64,000 nt of DNA. It comes from Tomocerus qinae (lineage: Eukaryota > Arthropoda > Collembola > Entomobryomorpha > Tomoceridae). Within the stretch, counting starts at the first letter, position 1. Every line of letters begins with the position of its first letter. The notes below the pieces were generated by a model that was given only the letters and a program-made list of their open reading frames with translations, had not been told where the DNA came from and did not search any database. The DNA lies in contig CM034546.1 of assembly GCA_020055645.1 (NCBI GenBank), forward strand, positions 75,144,001 to 75,208,000, in the 5' to 3' direction. A program made the translations under genes and the position numbers. This document shows positions 31,524 through 43,695 of the stretch, piece by piece.

Positions 31524-33892
31524 ATGAGCAAATATCAAGTTTCTATAAAGAAGAGGAAGCGAGGAGATGATGATGACAACAAAGAAGACTGGAGGGATTC
31601 TGCGTCAACATTCTCCATCTTGATGCATTCGATGTTCAAGAATAAGAGTGATACTGATGTCATCCTGAAGATCAAATCAGATGGTGGAAGCAAAGATGTC
31701 GAATGCCATTCTATGATTTTAGCGGCTCATTCACCTGTACTAAGGACAATGATAAATAATCGTTGGGCAAAAGGCGTCACCCGTAACGAAGATGATCAGC
31801 GGATTTTCAATGTGGGGGATGACGATCCTCAACACTTTGCTTCATTTGTCGATGTAAATACTCTTTATCACACAATTTTTGTTTAATTTAAAGGAGAATA
31901 TGTTTTTGTCGTTTTTACAATAGTACTAGTAGGATATTATCTGTATTTTAATATTTTAAAAATAGTCTGAACTATCATAATTATGTTGATTTTTGTAGAT
32001 GATGTACTGGGATTGGAACGAAGGAAAATTCCAAGCGCATTTTGCTACAAGTGGAATAACTGTGGAAATCCTTGTTGGTGTCCTCTCTCTGGCTCACAAA
32101 TATTTGGCCTGTCACATCATTAAGCTAACCGAAACCCTGATCCATCACTATTTGAAACTGGATGTCGGGCTTAACTCAGTCAAACTTTACAGGCTACTAA
32201 AGGACCTTTCGATTTGTGAGGTTGGCCAGGTTGCCAGGAAACAATTGCGAACCGTTGAAAATTGCCTCCTGAGGTATTTCTATATAAGATTGTGAAGCAT
32301 TAGTACTAATATCAGTAGGTCTTAAAAATTTTGTGTATAATTATTTACTTATTATTGTAGATGTGGACCGAAAGTGTTTTCTTCTGATGCCGTTCTTGAA
32401 TTGACTCAATCTGACTTGATTTACATGTTGAAGAAGGAAGAGTTACTTTGTGACGAAGATACTATTTTCATGGGATGTCTCAAGTACGTTTATAAACATA
32501 ATTATGTCAACATCAACATCATTTGATGATATATCCCTATTTTTGAAGGATTATTTTGAATTAAATGGTATAAATTATTATTTAGATGGGCAAAAGAACA
32601 ACTTAAGCTAAATGAATTAAGTTTCACGTTGGAAAACATGAGATCTGCCCTCGGAGATATAATTAAATCCATTCGCTTCCCGTTGTTGACGGAAGAGACG
32701 GTGAATAATGAAGTACTGGATGCAAACATTCTTACTCCGGGAGAATTGGATGAACTTCTGGCATACATCGTCAGCTCCAAATGTATAATGATGACAAAAA
32801 CCCACATCAGGTAATAAATTATTTTAAACTATTATTTAATTTCTAGCACTACGTAGAAGAATTGTTTCTATTTGTTTGTTGACGACAATATAGAAAATAA
32901 TAACTTTATTTAGAGGCACATTTATTGCTGTCTTTTATAATAACTACTAACATTTAACATCTACCCTTGGAAATTAATTTGTTTCCAACTATTTTTCAGG
33001 TTTTTGACAGAACCTAGATTCAGTGATGAGAATGTCGAACTAAAACGCTTAGAAATGGATACGCTAGCCAAAAACGTTATGAATTTTTCTACTCCTCATG
33101 GATTTCTGTAAGTTTTTAGTTATACATTTAAATTACTGTATTTATTTTAAAATTGTGTAAATCCATTTTTAAATGGGCCAATTTTCCAGTAAGCCTTCAG
33201 AATTTAGTCGCCGTACTCATGCATGACTAGGGCGACTAAATTCTGAAGGCTTACTGGAAAATTGGCCCATTTAAAAATGGATTTACACAATTAATCTTAA
33301 AGTATAATTAAATTAATTTGGCATTTAATATGTAGGTTAACAGTATCTAAGAGGATGATACTAGCTGGTGTGCGTATTTATGGAGGAAACCCCGCTTGTA
33401 ACCATCGCCAATTTCAATTGAAGTTAGAAGTAGGACCCAAAAAATGTCAAAGGAATTTCTTCAATGCCGGAATGCCACAAAATAAATCGACGTTGCACCA
33501 CTTCATGTTTCCCCCAGTTGTCATTGAAGCTAATACTCCTATTTTAATCAAGTTTTCAATCACGGTAAGTGTAATTGTTAAATGATATCATAATATTTAC
33601 TTCCGAAGACATTTGACTCTGATTAATTGTAATCACACATTAATTTGTGTTATTACACGAAAGAAAAGCTTTTTTGATTACAAGTAGTAATTAATTATTA
33701 ATGTCTTTTCAGGGAGGCAGTACATACGTGTCTGATGAAAAGGTGGAAGACGTCACTACAGAAGTCGTATATTGGATGAATGAAATTGTAACTTGCACAT
33801 TTCGCCCTTGCTCTACTATTCCAAATGGATTAAAGCAAATCCCGGGATTAATTTTTGCTCATGATTGCTATCGTTACTTTTCAGTCAACTAG
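31524..33892 (+). CDS. BTB-BACK protein with C-terminal PHR-like domain
   Basis: Seven exons: 31524-31853, 31999-32273, 32361-32483, 32586-32810, 33000-33107, 33336-33564 and 33713-33892; phases 0, 2, 2, 2, 2, 0; 489 residues. After a basic lead (KKRKRGDDDD) comes a BTB/POZ fold (SDTDVILKI, ECHSMILAAHSPVLRTMI), then a BACK-type helical region (CGPKVFSSDAVLELTQSDLIYML, cut here by an exon border) with the usual WAKEQ helix. The C-terminal third (MILAGVRIYGG, QLKLEVG) looks like a PHR beta-sandwich as in BTBD1/2/3/6. Such proteins are usually Cullin-3 substrate adaptors; that is a family expectation. AATAAA at 34071 ends the gene. The N-terminal acidic run is unusual. Confidence 0.85.
33151..33292. 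repeat. Perfect 62-bp-arm hairpin inside a BTB gene intron
   Basis: Bases 33151-33212 are the exact reverse complement of 33231-33292, around an 18-base loop that itself contains ATGCAT. No mismatch was found by eye. TTAA occurs at 33147-33150 and 33291-33294, so a TTAA-targeting MITE is one reading. Because it lies in intron 5 it would be transcribed with the gene. Confidence 0.93.
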
Positions 33893-34899
33893 AATGTTTT
33901 CACGTAAATTGGAATCTATAAATTTTCATGAACCAGGAAGATTACTATGCCATTAATTCAATAATTTTGTCAATATTTGCATAATGTTTCTGCAAATATT
34001 CAGTTTTGTGTTTTATTTACTCATTTTCGTTTATTATATGTTTTTGCTAATGTTACTGAAAATTAATGGAAATAAATAAATATTTACTTTTATTTCCTTG
34101 AAAATGATAAACGCTTTGGAAATGGTATTTATTATGATCTTTTGATTTGTTGCACATAAGCCAGTGGAATAATATCAAGATTAATCTCTATACTTTTATG
34201 CATTGCTCGGTTCTAAATCAATACATTTTTTAGTAGTGTAAGTCATGTTAAGAGTTCGGAGTTGATATCTATAATGTACACATTTAATTGCGTGCATGTC
34301 GGTGGCCCGTCCATGAAAGATTTTTGATGTGAACACTTAATACGACATGACGACATTATTTATTCTTTGCCATTAAACTTTGCCTTGGTGAGATTATTAA
34401 TATATAGAACATTTGTGGATATATTTTTGTCGTTTGCTTTCTCTTTTGTTTTCCGTATTCGCGTCAGTTAGAAGAGTTCATGAATGAAAATCGATTGTAC
34501 GACTGTTGCTATAATCACTAATCACTGACCTACTTAACGCAGCAATAAGTAATCCATTTGGAGCAAAGTAGGTTGCTATTAATTATTAGGCATCATTTAC
34601 AACTCCTTGCATTGACACACTTACACATGACAAGTATGTCACCTTACTTTATTTATAGCAAATTCCTTCCTAATATAAGCCTTTGTCTTTTCCCATATTT
34701 GGCTTTGGCTGTGAGAATAGTTATTGAAAATATATCCTTCATAAACTGTCTTTCCTTTTTCCTCCAGGTTGTTAGCTTCTGCTTGTCATATTTTAGTTTA
34801 AACATAGGCACTGTAGAAAGTAAATGAGAAAACTTTCAGAATATTATGTAAAAAGCTTAGTGAAAGCAAAAATTATAACTAAAACAAATACTTTTTTTT
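33893..34899. other. Intergenic, no gene seen
   Basis: AT-rich spacer after the BTB polyadenylation signal. Short open frames here have no supporting domain or splice pattern. Confidence 0.55.
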
Positions 34900-35276
34900 C
34901 GAGAGGTATTCCAAATTCCGTTAGTAACATCTTTGTACACCATAACAAAACATTTTCATCTGGCTGTGGATTTTGTTACTACGAAGCACTGAAGCACGCA
35001 AAAGTGAATGTTAAGTGAAAGTAAACTTTTATATCCATTCGCAATCTGAGACTCTGAGACAGAGTAGAATTATTGCAGTTGTGGAACAGTCATTGACATT
35101 TATTCTTAAGTAAATTCCCTAATATATATCCACATCGTTCCATTGCAGTTACCATAAAGTGAAATTGTAAAAAGACTTGACAGATACCGACTTTAAAAGA
35201 ACAATTCATTTAATTAATTTTAAAGAGTTTCATAATATATCTTCATTTTGAGTGAATTTTGTAACGATTCAAAGTC

Positions 35277-36761
35277 ATGGGAATCGTGGATTGCTTAAAG
35301 TTGAAACCTGGATCTGTAATTTCCAGCGAAGATATTGAAGGGAGAAAGACATCCGCACATTCTCAAGCATGGAGTACTAAAAGTAAATCATTCGATGCAA
35401 CTTCAAACAAGTGAGATTAATAATTGTACCGAAATATTACTTGTCATTGTCCCCTTTACCTCTTTGCAATTAACTATTTTAATATAGAATAACCACAAAG
35501 TCATTTAAAGTTGAAAATCAATTCAAGTAGATTTATTAGTTAATGCACGCAAACCATAATCTAAATTATAGATACTTCTTCATTGCATGTTTTGTACTAA
35601 CCTATAAGTTGCAAGAAAGTGACATGACCTATTTTAAGCACTGTGTTTTGATCTGTTTTCACTGATATGATATTAATCTTTATAGGTTAATTGCCTTATC
35701 ATGTGATATAATTCAGCCTACGTTATATTATTTAATCATATTTATAGTGAAGCTGATATTGTCCCGGTTTACGGCTCGGATGTCAAAGAGCAAAATAAAG
35801 GAGGTTTAAATGAAATGGAAATTCGAGACGCTCTTCGTGATTTCGAAAAATGGAAAGGTTGTTCCAGAAAATTAGCGAACGAAATGGATATCAAAAGCAT
35901 TACAATGAGCGAGGGGCACATTTACAAGGCACAAGCCATAATCGAACACAGAAAATCCGAATTGAAGGTTGAACCTTATAAACCTGGGATGATCATCGAC
36001 GGTACAGAAAACGGCCCCGCCCCTTCAATCTGGAGTATTGTTGTAAAACCTCCGAAAGATTTTAAATTCAAGTCTAAAAAGGATAAGTCAGTTCATGAAA
36101 TTCCACACACGGCATTCACAACGGAATGCGATCATTGTCATAAGGACGGTTATGTACCATGTCACCCTTGTAAAGGCACTGGGATAGATAAGTGCTCCTT
36201 TTGTCACGGAAATGGAATTAGTATAGTATTCGATGAAAAACGAGATTGCTCTTCTTGTCGCGGTCAGGGAAAGAAAGACTGTCTTCACTGCAACGGATTA
36301 GGGCGTCAAACCTGCCGAGGATGTGCTGGCTCTGGCTCCCAGAAAAAGTATCAAGCACTGTCTGTCGATTGGAAAGTGTTGTCACAAAATTACGATAGTG
36401 GTGCGTTGTTAGAAAAACAACTGAGAAAGGTCACCGGAAAAGAATCCGGTTTTACTAGCGACGATTGCGAATTGAAAACTAATCCATTGGTCAATTTCTA
36501 TGATGAAGGAATAAAGGAAATATCAGAAAGTGCATTGCAAAAGTTCGGAATGGAAACCGGTGAAAAAAATGACGAATCTACGCAGAAGGCAAGAGAATAA
36601 TCAAAGTACAACAAACAGTTATTACTATTTCTATTGCAGAGGTCATTGGAATAATACAGAATGAGAAAATGGAAACTCATTTCTACGTTTTTGGTGACGA
36701 GCGAAAAGTTTACTTCCCAAATGGCTATCCAGGAGGTTGCTGCTGTTGCTCGATTGTCTAA
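35277..36761 (+). CDS. SSUH2-like gene A1 (type I), frame-shifted near its 3' end
   Basis: Exon 1 is 35277-35410 and exon 2 starts at 35758 (phase 2). The protein has an N-terminal region (MGIVDCLKLKPG), a helical domain (MDIKSITMSEGHIYKAQA), a DnaJ-type Cys-rich zinc domain with repeated CxxCxGxG, and a C-terminal beta domain ending GYPGGCCCCSIV, the typical SSUH2 finish. SSUH2 proteins are poorly understood; the vertebrate member affects tooth development. Relative to its twin B1 it carries two extra bases near 36586, so the frame stops at 36600 while the coding pattern continues in another frame to 36761. Either the copy has lost its last 55 residues or the sequence has an error. AATAAA at 36815. 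Confidence 0.78.
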
Positions 36762-36888
36762 TGTGCATGAAAATGATTTGATAGGCGTCTCTATAAATAC
36801 TGGCTAAGCACTTTAATAAAAATATTTAAATTGCATTTAATATTTACTTGTATAGGTACATTCGAAAACTTTATTTATTACAGCATAG

Positions 36889-37225
36889 GATTACATGGAA
36901 CGACTCCTACGAGGGAATCACTCCTAAAAGACTTTACTCCTACAGGACTCCTACAGCCAGCTAATACAATGTACAGTACAGCTTCATCATGCAATAACAG
37001 CTTAAGATTGTCTTAACAGTTAATTAACATTAAAGTTACTGAAAATTAAACTGATAAGTAAACCAATCGAATAGTCGTGATTAGATGTGGTATAAAGGGC
37101 AACTCTAAAATAATTAAAAACAATCAGTTAATATATTGCATTGCAGGAAGAAGTACTTTTTAGGAATCCTTTAGGAGTAAAGTCTTTTAGGAGTGATTCC
37201 CTCGTAGGAATCGGTCCCTGACAGC
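36889..37225. mobile_element. MITE-like insertion with long inverted ends
   Basis: CCTACGAGGGAATCACTCCT and the following AAAAGACTTTACTCCTA near 36910 pair with the reverse run near 37163-37211. CAGCATAG flanks both sides (36881-36888 and 37226-37233), an 8-bp duplication. Unit B at about 45290 has a simple uninterrupted AGCATG-type site, so the element arrived in unit A after the duplication. End bases are imperfect, so the family (probably hAT) is not certain. Confidence 0.7.
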
Positions 37226-38297
37226 CAGCATAGCATGAATCATCAAAACAATGTCGGTTGGGTAAATATCCATAAATGATGAAATAAATATGATTTGTGG
37301 ACATTTAGCACGACATCAAATGTCTTTAATGGCCACACTTACAGGTAAATTCTTGTATTATCTTAAGGTTAGTCGTTTTATTATCATACGGTATTACTTC
37401 GTAGATAAACTTTGCCTTTCGCTTATAGTCCAGTTCTACGAAGCAATTAATCGATTACATACTTGAAGGTTTTCTAACGGTCTAGCTACACAACTCAGTG
37501 CCGTGTAGCTCAGTCCATTCTCAAAGCAGTGTGTAACACATTCTTCATAGAAAAATACATAGCATTGGTTAAATATTACATTGACCTACATTATACTCTG
37601 CAGTCATGATTTACATCTACGTCTATGGCACTCGCTACATATTAAACGGCCTTTTCTCTGTCATTATTGCTAGGTCAGTCTCAGTCTCCTACTTTCATGG
37701 CACTTTTACATTTTAACTAGTCCGACAGAATAGAAGTGAACATTGTATAATTGCTTTTCTTATACTGACGCTGCTTTTACATGCTCTAGATTGTCTAGAT
37801 TTTAGATGTCCTCAAACACTTGAAATTTCTCATTCCACGCATGAATATTGAATAATATCCTTCAATAATTTCTTCTCTTAACATTACAAGAAAGTTTTAC
37901 TTGGCTATCATTGCATTCAAAGTTTGGGTTAGAGTGAAAGTAAAATAAATATCAGTGTTGAATTATGAAAATCCTCTTTTAATATTTGTAGAATTTCCAT
38001 TTGACACTTAACAAAATGTCCATCTACAAATAGTGGTTTTAATATTTGGAAGCATACTCTATAGTGTCTGATCTGTATTCTATAAGTGCTCTCTTATTGA
38101 AGTAAGATCTAATTTGAGATATTATGTAGCGTATCATATTGTTTTGTAGACAGGCTATTTATTTTATTTTTGATTTGACATGAGATTGAAAGGAAAATAT
38201 AATTAAGAATAAAATCCCAGCTGAAGTGGGATTTGTGGAAGATTTGGATACTTTCATCCACGGACAGGAACTCGGAAAGAGACAAATTTACTTAATT

Positions 38298-40556
38298 ATG
38301 GATTGTATAGCACTTGGACGCTTTCAAAAACCTTTGAGCAGTAGACGTGAAATATATTATATTATTATGATGGGGAATGTAAATAAAAAAGTAAGTCAAT
38401 TTTCTATTTCTTTGAGACAATTTTCTATTCCTAATTCTTTGCCACCTAATTCAAGAAATTTACTTATTGTTTTGAACATTATTTTGGTTGTAATTCATTG
38501 CAATTGAAGTGGAACGAAAATATGAAATAAATGTTTGTTTCTATTGAATGGCATAGTATACAGGATTCCAATTCTTTATCGCTTGACTGTGTAATACGAG
38601 CAGCAAACAATTAGAAATATGCATTTGAACATGTGAGCTCATTATTCTACTTCTGAATTTCTGCTTAAAATGAATATGACGGAAAATTCTGGATTTCGTT
38701 TCAAAGGAAGGTAACAATAATTACATAAATAGATTAAATTATGTCTCATACTCATATCGTTTCTTAAGGATGGAACAAGCCTCTTTCCACTATCAGATAA
38801 TATGTAACTGTAAATAGCTTGTATAGCATTTTTTGTTAGTAGGAACAGTAAAATAACCCATATAACAATATCTATACGGTAGGAAATAGTTAGCTAACAA
38901 AAATGTATATAATAGACTAAGTATTTCATACTGTAAAAAACAAAAAATGAATATAAATGCAGATCATAATATTATGCTATTTACTGTAAGGCATCAATCT
39001 GAAAGTAGATATTATAGGCTTTTTCCATCCTTAACGGACGAAATGTGTACAGATAAATATAATTATTAGTAATTATTATAATTTCAGTCGTATTACAACT
39101 GTTTGAGCAATTTTGGTAGCTTATAAAAATCTCTTATTATAATACATACGACAACGTTTTTGATTCCTTTTTCTCACCACCATTTTTTTATACTATTAAA
39201 TATTATTATAATATCTAGCCAAAAAGGTCTAAGTTGGGAAACGATGAGAATTAATCCTATTGTTTTAGTAGCACAATCATTTCACCTCCTGTCTACGGCT
39301 GGGTGCCTATTGCTACAAATGACATCGGAGTGCAAGTGCCACCAACTCTTCCTGTTCCCGAAAAGAAACCTTACTATGGTTGGGTGCCTACAATTGTTAA
39401 AAATGACATCGGAGTGCAAGTGCCACCAACTCTTCCTGTTCCCGAAAAGAGTCCTTACTATGGTTGGGCGCCTACAATTGTTAAAAATGACATCGGAGTG
39501 CAAGTGCCACCAACTTTTCCTGTTCCCGAAAAGAGCCCTTTCTATGGCTGGGTGCCTACAGTTGCTGTTTCTGGAGACGAGCCTATTTGTAAATGTCCAG
39601 AAAAATTCACTGAAGAGGAAGTGCGATCGGCACTCCGAGTTTTTGAAAAGGGTCGACATTGTTCGGAGAATTTGGCTGATACGATAGATATCAATAGTAT
39701 TACGATGAGTGAAGGACACGTATACAAAGCTCATGCAGTATTGGAGCACAGAAAAGTGAAATGGCAAACTGACCCATACTTACCCTCGATGGCAATCGGA
39801 GGGCCTAAGGCCGGTCCTCCTCCTCCAATTCAAGTTTGGAATATAAAAGTGAGTCCTCCGTCGGGTTATGATTTCAAGCATTTCAAAGACATACTTATCT
39901 ACGAAATTCCAAACACAGCATTCAAAACGGATTGTCTGACATGTCTAAAGTCTGGTCATATTCCCTGTCCTCAATGTGACAGGACATGGATAAATCATTG
40001 CAAAATATGCAAAGGAAGCGGAAAGACGACAAATCGTTCTATAGGTAACAAGATTCTCTGTCGTACCTGTAAAGGTATTGGGAAGAACTCTTGCGCTGAT
40101 TGCGATCGCTCAGGACTTCAACCCTGCACAGATTGTGCAGGCACCTACTCCGTAAAAAAGTACCAAGGATTTACTGTGGACTGGCATGTCTTGATTGAAA
40201 AACGGAGCGACGGAGATATCCCTGAAGTGGAACTGAATGGAGTCACGGGAGAAAGGTCTGTTTATCACAGTGGAGATTTTGATGTAGGGGTGAATCCATT
40301 GGCTCAATGCTATAACGAAGGAGTTAGAGAGATATCAAAGTCCGTGTTCCAGAAATTCAGATTGCACATCGGAGGAATTAACCGTGTGGGAGGCAAAAAA
40401 ATTATCAAAGTTCGACAGATTGTTGTCACTATACTCATTGCAAAGGTAATTGCCACGTGGAAAGGGAAAAAGGAAAGATTCTATGTTTTTGGAAAGGAAA
40501 GAAAAATATATTTTCCAAATGGCTACCCCAAATGCAGCTTTTGTTCGATTACATAA
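38298..40556 (+). CDS. SSUH2-like gene A2 (type II) with Pro-rich repeat insert
   Basis: The main exon is 39269-40556 (acceptor TTGTTTTAG, phase 2). It encodes an N-terminal Pro-rich part with three 28-residue repeats, then the SSUH2 body: EEEVRSALRVFEKG helix region, DINSITMSEGHVYKA, zinc domain CxxCxxGH to CTDCAG, and a C-terminal domain ending GYPKCSFCSIT. A probable first exon begins at 38298 (MDCIALGRF) with donor GTAAGT after 38390, but this leaves phase 0; an 8-base exon at 39219-39226 would restore phase. The first exon is shorter than in B2. In the second CxxC unit a Trp replaces a Gly (CDRTWINHC). AATAAA at 40618. Confidence 0.75.
39316..39567 (+). repeat. Three in-frame 84-bp tandem repeats in gene A2
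   Basis: AATGACATCGGAGTGCAAGT starts at 39316, 39400 and 39484: exact 84-base period, 28 codons. Each encodes NDIGVQVPPT, then LPVPEKSP and YYGWVPTIVK. Copies differ by only a few bases, so the expansion is recent. Gene B2 has one YGFVMPT-like stub in the same place and no repeat. Confidence 0.95.
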
Positions 40557-41096
40557 TCTGTGTAGGAAAGTTTTTATTTAATAGTATTTTATGACTTAGA
40601 CTCATGAAAATTTTTAAATAAAACTTTTCAATTTCTCTAGTACCACTCATTTCTTATTTTACGTTAAAAAGTGATTATTGTTAGGTTACTAAGTTCTACC
40701 ACTGCTACGTTAACTTTAACTTTCTGTACGTGTATTACTTGACAAGAATAAAGAAAAGAATGTGTCATAATAATACTAATATTAAACAGGTAATACTATT
40801 GTTATGTTGTTCGACAAAACAATTCGCAAAATGTTAGTAGATTAATTCGTTTATAATCGGAAGCTAATTTTTGACTCAAGCTTAGAATCCAATTACTTTA
40901 TTTTTGAAGCATGCACCCCCCCCCCACATGGTTTACAGATATTCATCCAAGTTATGTGCGAAATATAATTCCTTAGACTTTATAGTTAAATATTTACATA
41001 AGCACTATAAATTATCATTTACTTCTAGAGTCAAAGGATAACTGAAAAACAAAAAATAGCAAAAAATACAATATTTAGTTTCATTATAACACAGTA
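40557..41096. other. Spacer of unit A, no gene seen
   Basis: 3' spacer after gene A2, matching the spacer after gene B2. A run of nine C at about 40917 is notable only as low complexity. Confidence 0.5.
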
Positions 41097-42159
41097 GGTG
41101 AATTCAAATTCCGTTTGTTATAGCCATGTTATAGCGTTAAGCTCGTTATTTATGTTAAGATAACGAAGTGTTATGGCGTGACGTCACATCTCCTACTCTT
41201 TTACACAGTTATATTTTAACGCATTATCATAACATTTTAACCACCTAGGAGGGCATGTTTTTTCTATAACAAATTCGTTATATCCTTTGACAGAAGCGCC
41301 AAGAAACAAAAGTCTGTCAAATTGTTAGTTCACTCACTACTCGTATTACTTTTTTGTTTTTTAATGCAAATGATTTGTTGGGCAATTCAAAAACCAAAAT
41401 GAATTTTGATGGACGTAATTTTTACATCAACGACTTACAACAACATATGAGAAACTTGAAAGCCTGAACAAACCAAAATAATTCAGCCATCAAAAGACGT
41501 GGAACCAAAAAAGAAATTCAGTGAAATTGGACATTCAATCCAAAAAGAGCATCTCGATTTTGAAAGACTGAAATGGAAAGAAGAATTAGAACAGCGAAAA
41601 GTAGCCGAAGATAGGAAGCATGAATTGGAAAAATTAAAACTTCAAAATGATGCTGAGTTGGCGAAAATGAAATTTTAAATTAGCTCAAGAGTTTGAACTC
41701 GAAAAACTTCGTATGCAGATGTAAATTAACTAATTATTTTTATTTGTTCACTCATATGTGGTCATCGTCCATTTATCCAATTAAATAAATCTCTTCTTCG
41801 CTCTTCCCCAAGATTACAATCTTATCTATAATATTGTTCTGCTTCGTCGTCACCGTCCACTTCATCTAGTGGACCAATAGGTCTAGTATCTAGTTCTGGT
41901 AGTTGCCCATAGTATATTAAAAATTCCGTCGTAAAATACTTTTTCAATCAGTTTCTTACGCTCTGATCTTCGTACCATTTTGAATTTTGCGATAGAAAAA
42001 GTTGAAATTACAATTTGACTAAATATTAAATTTCGCGGTGCTATATAACACTAAAACTAAAAGGTTTATTTACTCCAGCAGAGGGGTCTTCAAATTTAAA
42101 CGGTGTTAAACTGTTAAATGATTAAAGCTTAACAAATAACAAAAGAATTTGAGTTCACC
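41097..42159. mobile_element. PIF/Harbinger-like DNA transposon remnant
   Basis: Ends GGTGAATTCAAATTC and the reverse of GAATTTGAGTTCACC form imperfect inverted repeats of about 27 bases, flanked by TA. Inside, the plus strand holds a coiled-coil tail (EELEQRKVAEDRKHELEKL, about 41575-41680) typical of the Myb/SANT-like protein of Harbinger elements. The minus strand near 41800-41890 reads GPLDEVDGDDEAEQYYR and EERRRDLFNW, like a Harbinger transposase C-terminus. It is internally deleted. Unit B has an empty site at about 49112 (TATTAAGTA), showing insertion after the duplication. Confidence 0.7.
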
Positions 42160-43695
42160 TAGTAAGTATATTGGTATACTTATAATCTAATAATATAATG
42201 CCTTCAACTCAATGGCTCCAATTTCAGCTTGCTTCTCCCAAAGAAAAACATTTATAAGCTTGTTTCATAGGCTTTATCGCCAGATTTAAAGTTTCTGACA
42301 TGTTTTATTTTCTGTCTTCTGTCTTGAATTTCCGTTTCTCGTTACATTTGTTACCATACTTTATGTTAGTAATCATAATGAACTGCTCAGGAGCTCAGAT
42401 TCCAATTGTTGACCTACGTAATGGCGATGTGTAGTCAAGGACCAGTATAATAATGTGTATAAAGGTGTTCTAAACTGTAGCTTTATTGTTCTTTCACTGA
42501 CATTTATATTTTTAGATATCATCTGAATTATACACCCTAATCCAACTGCTTAACTGCTCTAGTTACTGACTGCTGGCCCATTTAGGTATGTTATATATTT
42601 GCTAATGAATGATTTATCATATCAGTCGAGGAGAACAATACTCTTGCATAACTCTATGTCAGTGACTTTACTGAACTTGGATGAAATAATAAATTACGAT
42701 TGCTACAGAGTTGCACCTATGTGGAAATCTATCCAACATCCGTCTGAAAAACTTAATTTAAATACCAGGAAAATATTATCTTTTTAGAAGAATACTCAAT
42801 TTTTCACCGAAACAATGACATTTCAAACACTATTAGGGATGGTATTTTACATTATTGCATTTTGCACCTTATCTGAAAGCTTTGTATGAGCGAGTCGATT
42901 CAAGATAACTCCAATCTAAACCAAAAATACTCACCAAAATTCTATAGCATAATATCATGTTATTTCATGCCGCTAGTAAATTTATTTCGAGTAGACACTT
43001 TTATTCATGTTGCATATTACAACCCTTTTCCCAAGTTTTAAAAAAAATGTTTATATAATCCAGCCAGAAATGAAGAATTTCGTAATTTACTACTATTATG
43101 TGTCACACGCATGGCACTAGGATCCTTGTAGTATAGCTGGAGAAGCTTTGGACAAATTCAGTGGCTGGAATTGAACATAGGCATTTGCTGTAAAATCAGG
43201 CATTCCACACTAAACACCTTTGTACAGCATAATAGAACATTTTTGTCTGACTGTGGTTTTTACAACCACGCAGCGGCAACACGCAATAGAGGACACGAAG
43301 AGAAAACAAACCTCTAATTTTATTCGAAGCATGAGACAGATCAGAACTAATGCAGCTGCAGAACAGTCATTAACATTTACTTCTTAGTATGAAATATAAT
43401 GTGCTTTACATTTACTATTCAGTAAATTCCCTAATGTATATCCACATCGTTATCCATTTCAGTTACCATAAAGTGAAATTCTAAAAAGATTTAGCAGATA
43501 CCGACTTGAGACTGAAAAATCTCGTTTATTCATCAGCATTAATCTTCTTCACTTTTTATTTCCACTGACTTCATGCAATTAAGTCTGCAGTGTCTCAAAT
43601 TGGACTAAATATTTAAAAAACAATTCATTTAACTAATTTTAAATAATTTCATATTATATCTTCATCTTGAGTGAATTTAATAACGAATCAAAATC

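Larger units (their letters stand above)
34900..43200. repeat. Segmental duplication, unit A (SSUH2 gene pair)
   Basis: About 8.3 kb that corresponds in order to the next unit at 43200-50420: type I gene, conserved spacer, type II gene, conserved 3' spacer. Matching anchors include the ATCATTCTTTGT-type leader near 34930, GTCTAGCTACACAACTCAGT near 37480, ATGGATTGTATA at 38298, and GCTAATGAATGATTTA near 42601. Borders are approximate. Non-coding parts are clearly diverged with many gaps, so the duplication is not recent. Confidence 0.8.

Noticed and set aside
37481-37560. tRNA-like words (GTGTAGCTCAG) in the SSUH2 spacer
   Set aside because: No complete cloverleaf or T-loop; the stretch is simply conserved between units A and B and forms a short stem.
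39160-39767. Alternative plus and minus frames over the 84-bp repeats
   Set aside because: The repeat is open in several frames; only the frame continuing into the SSUH2 body is supported.
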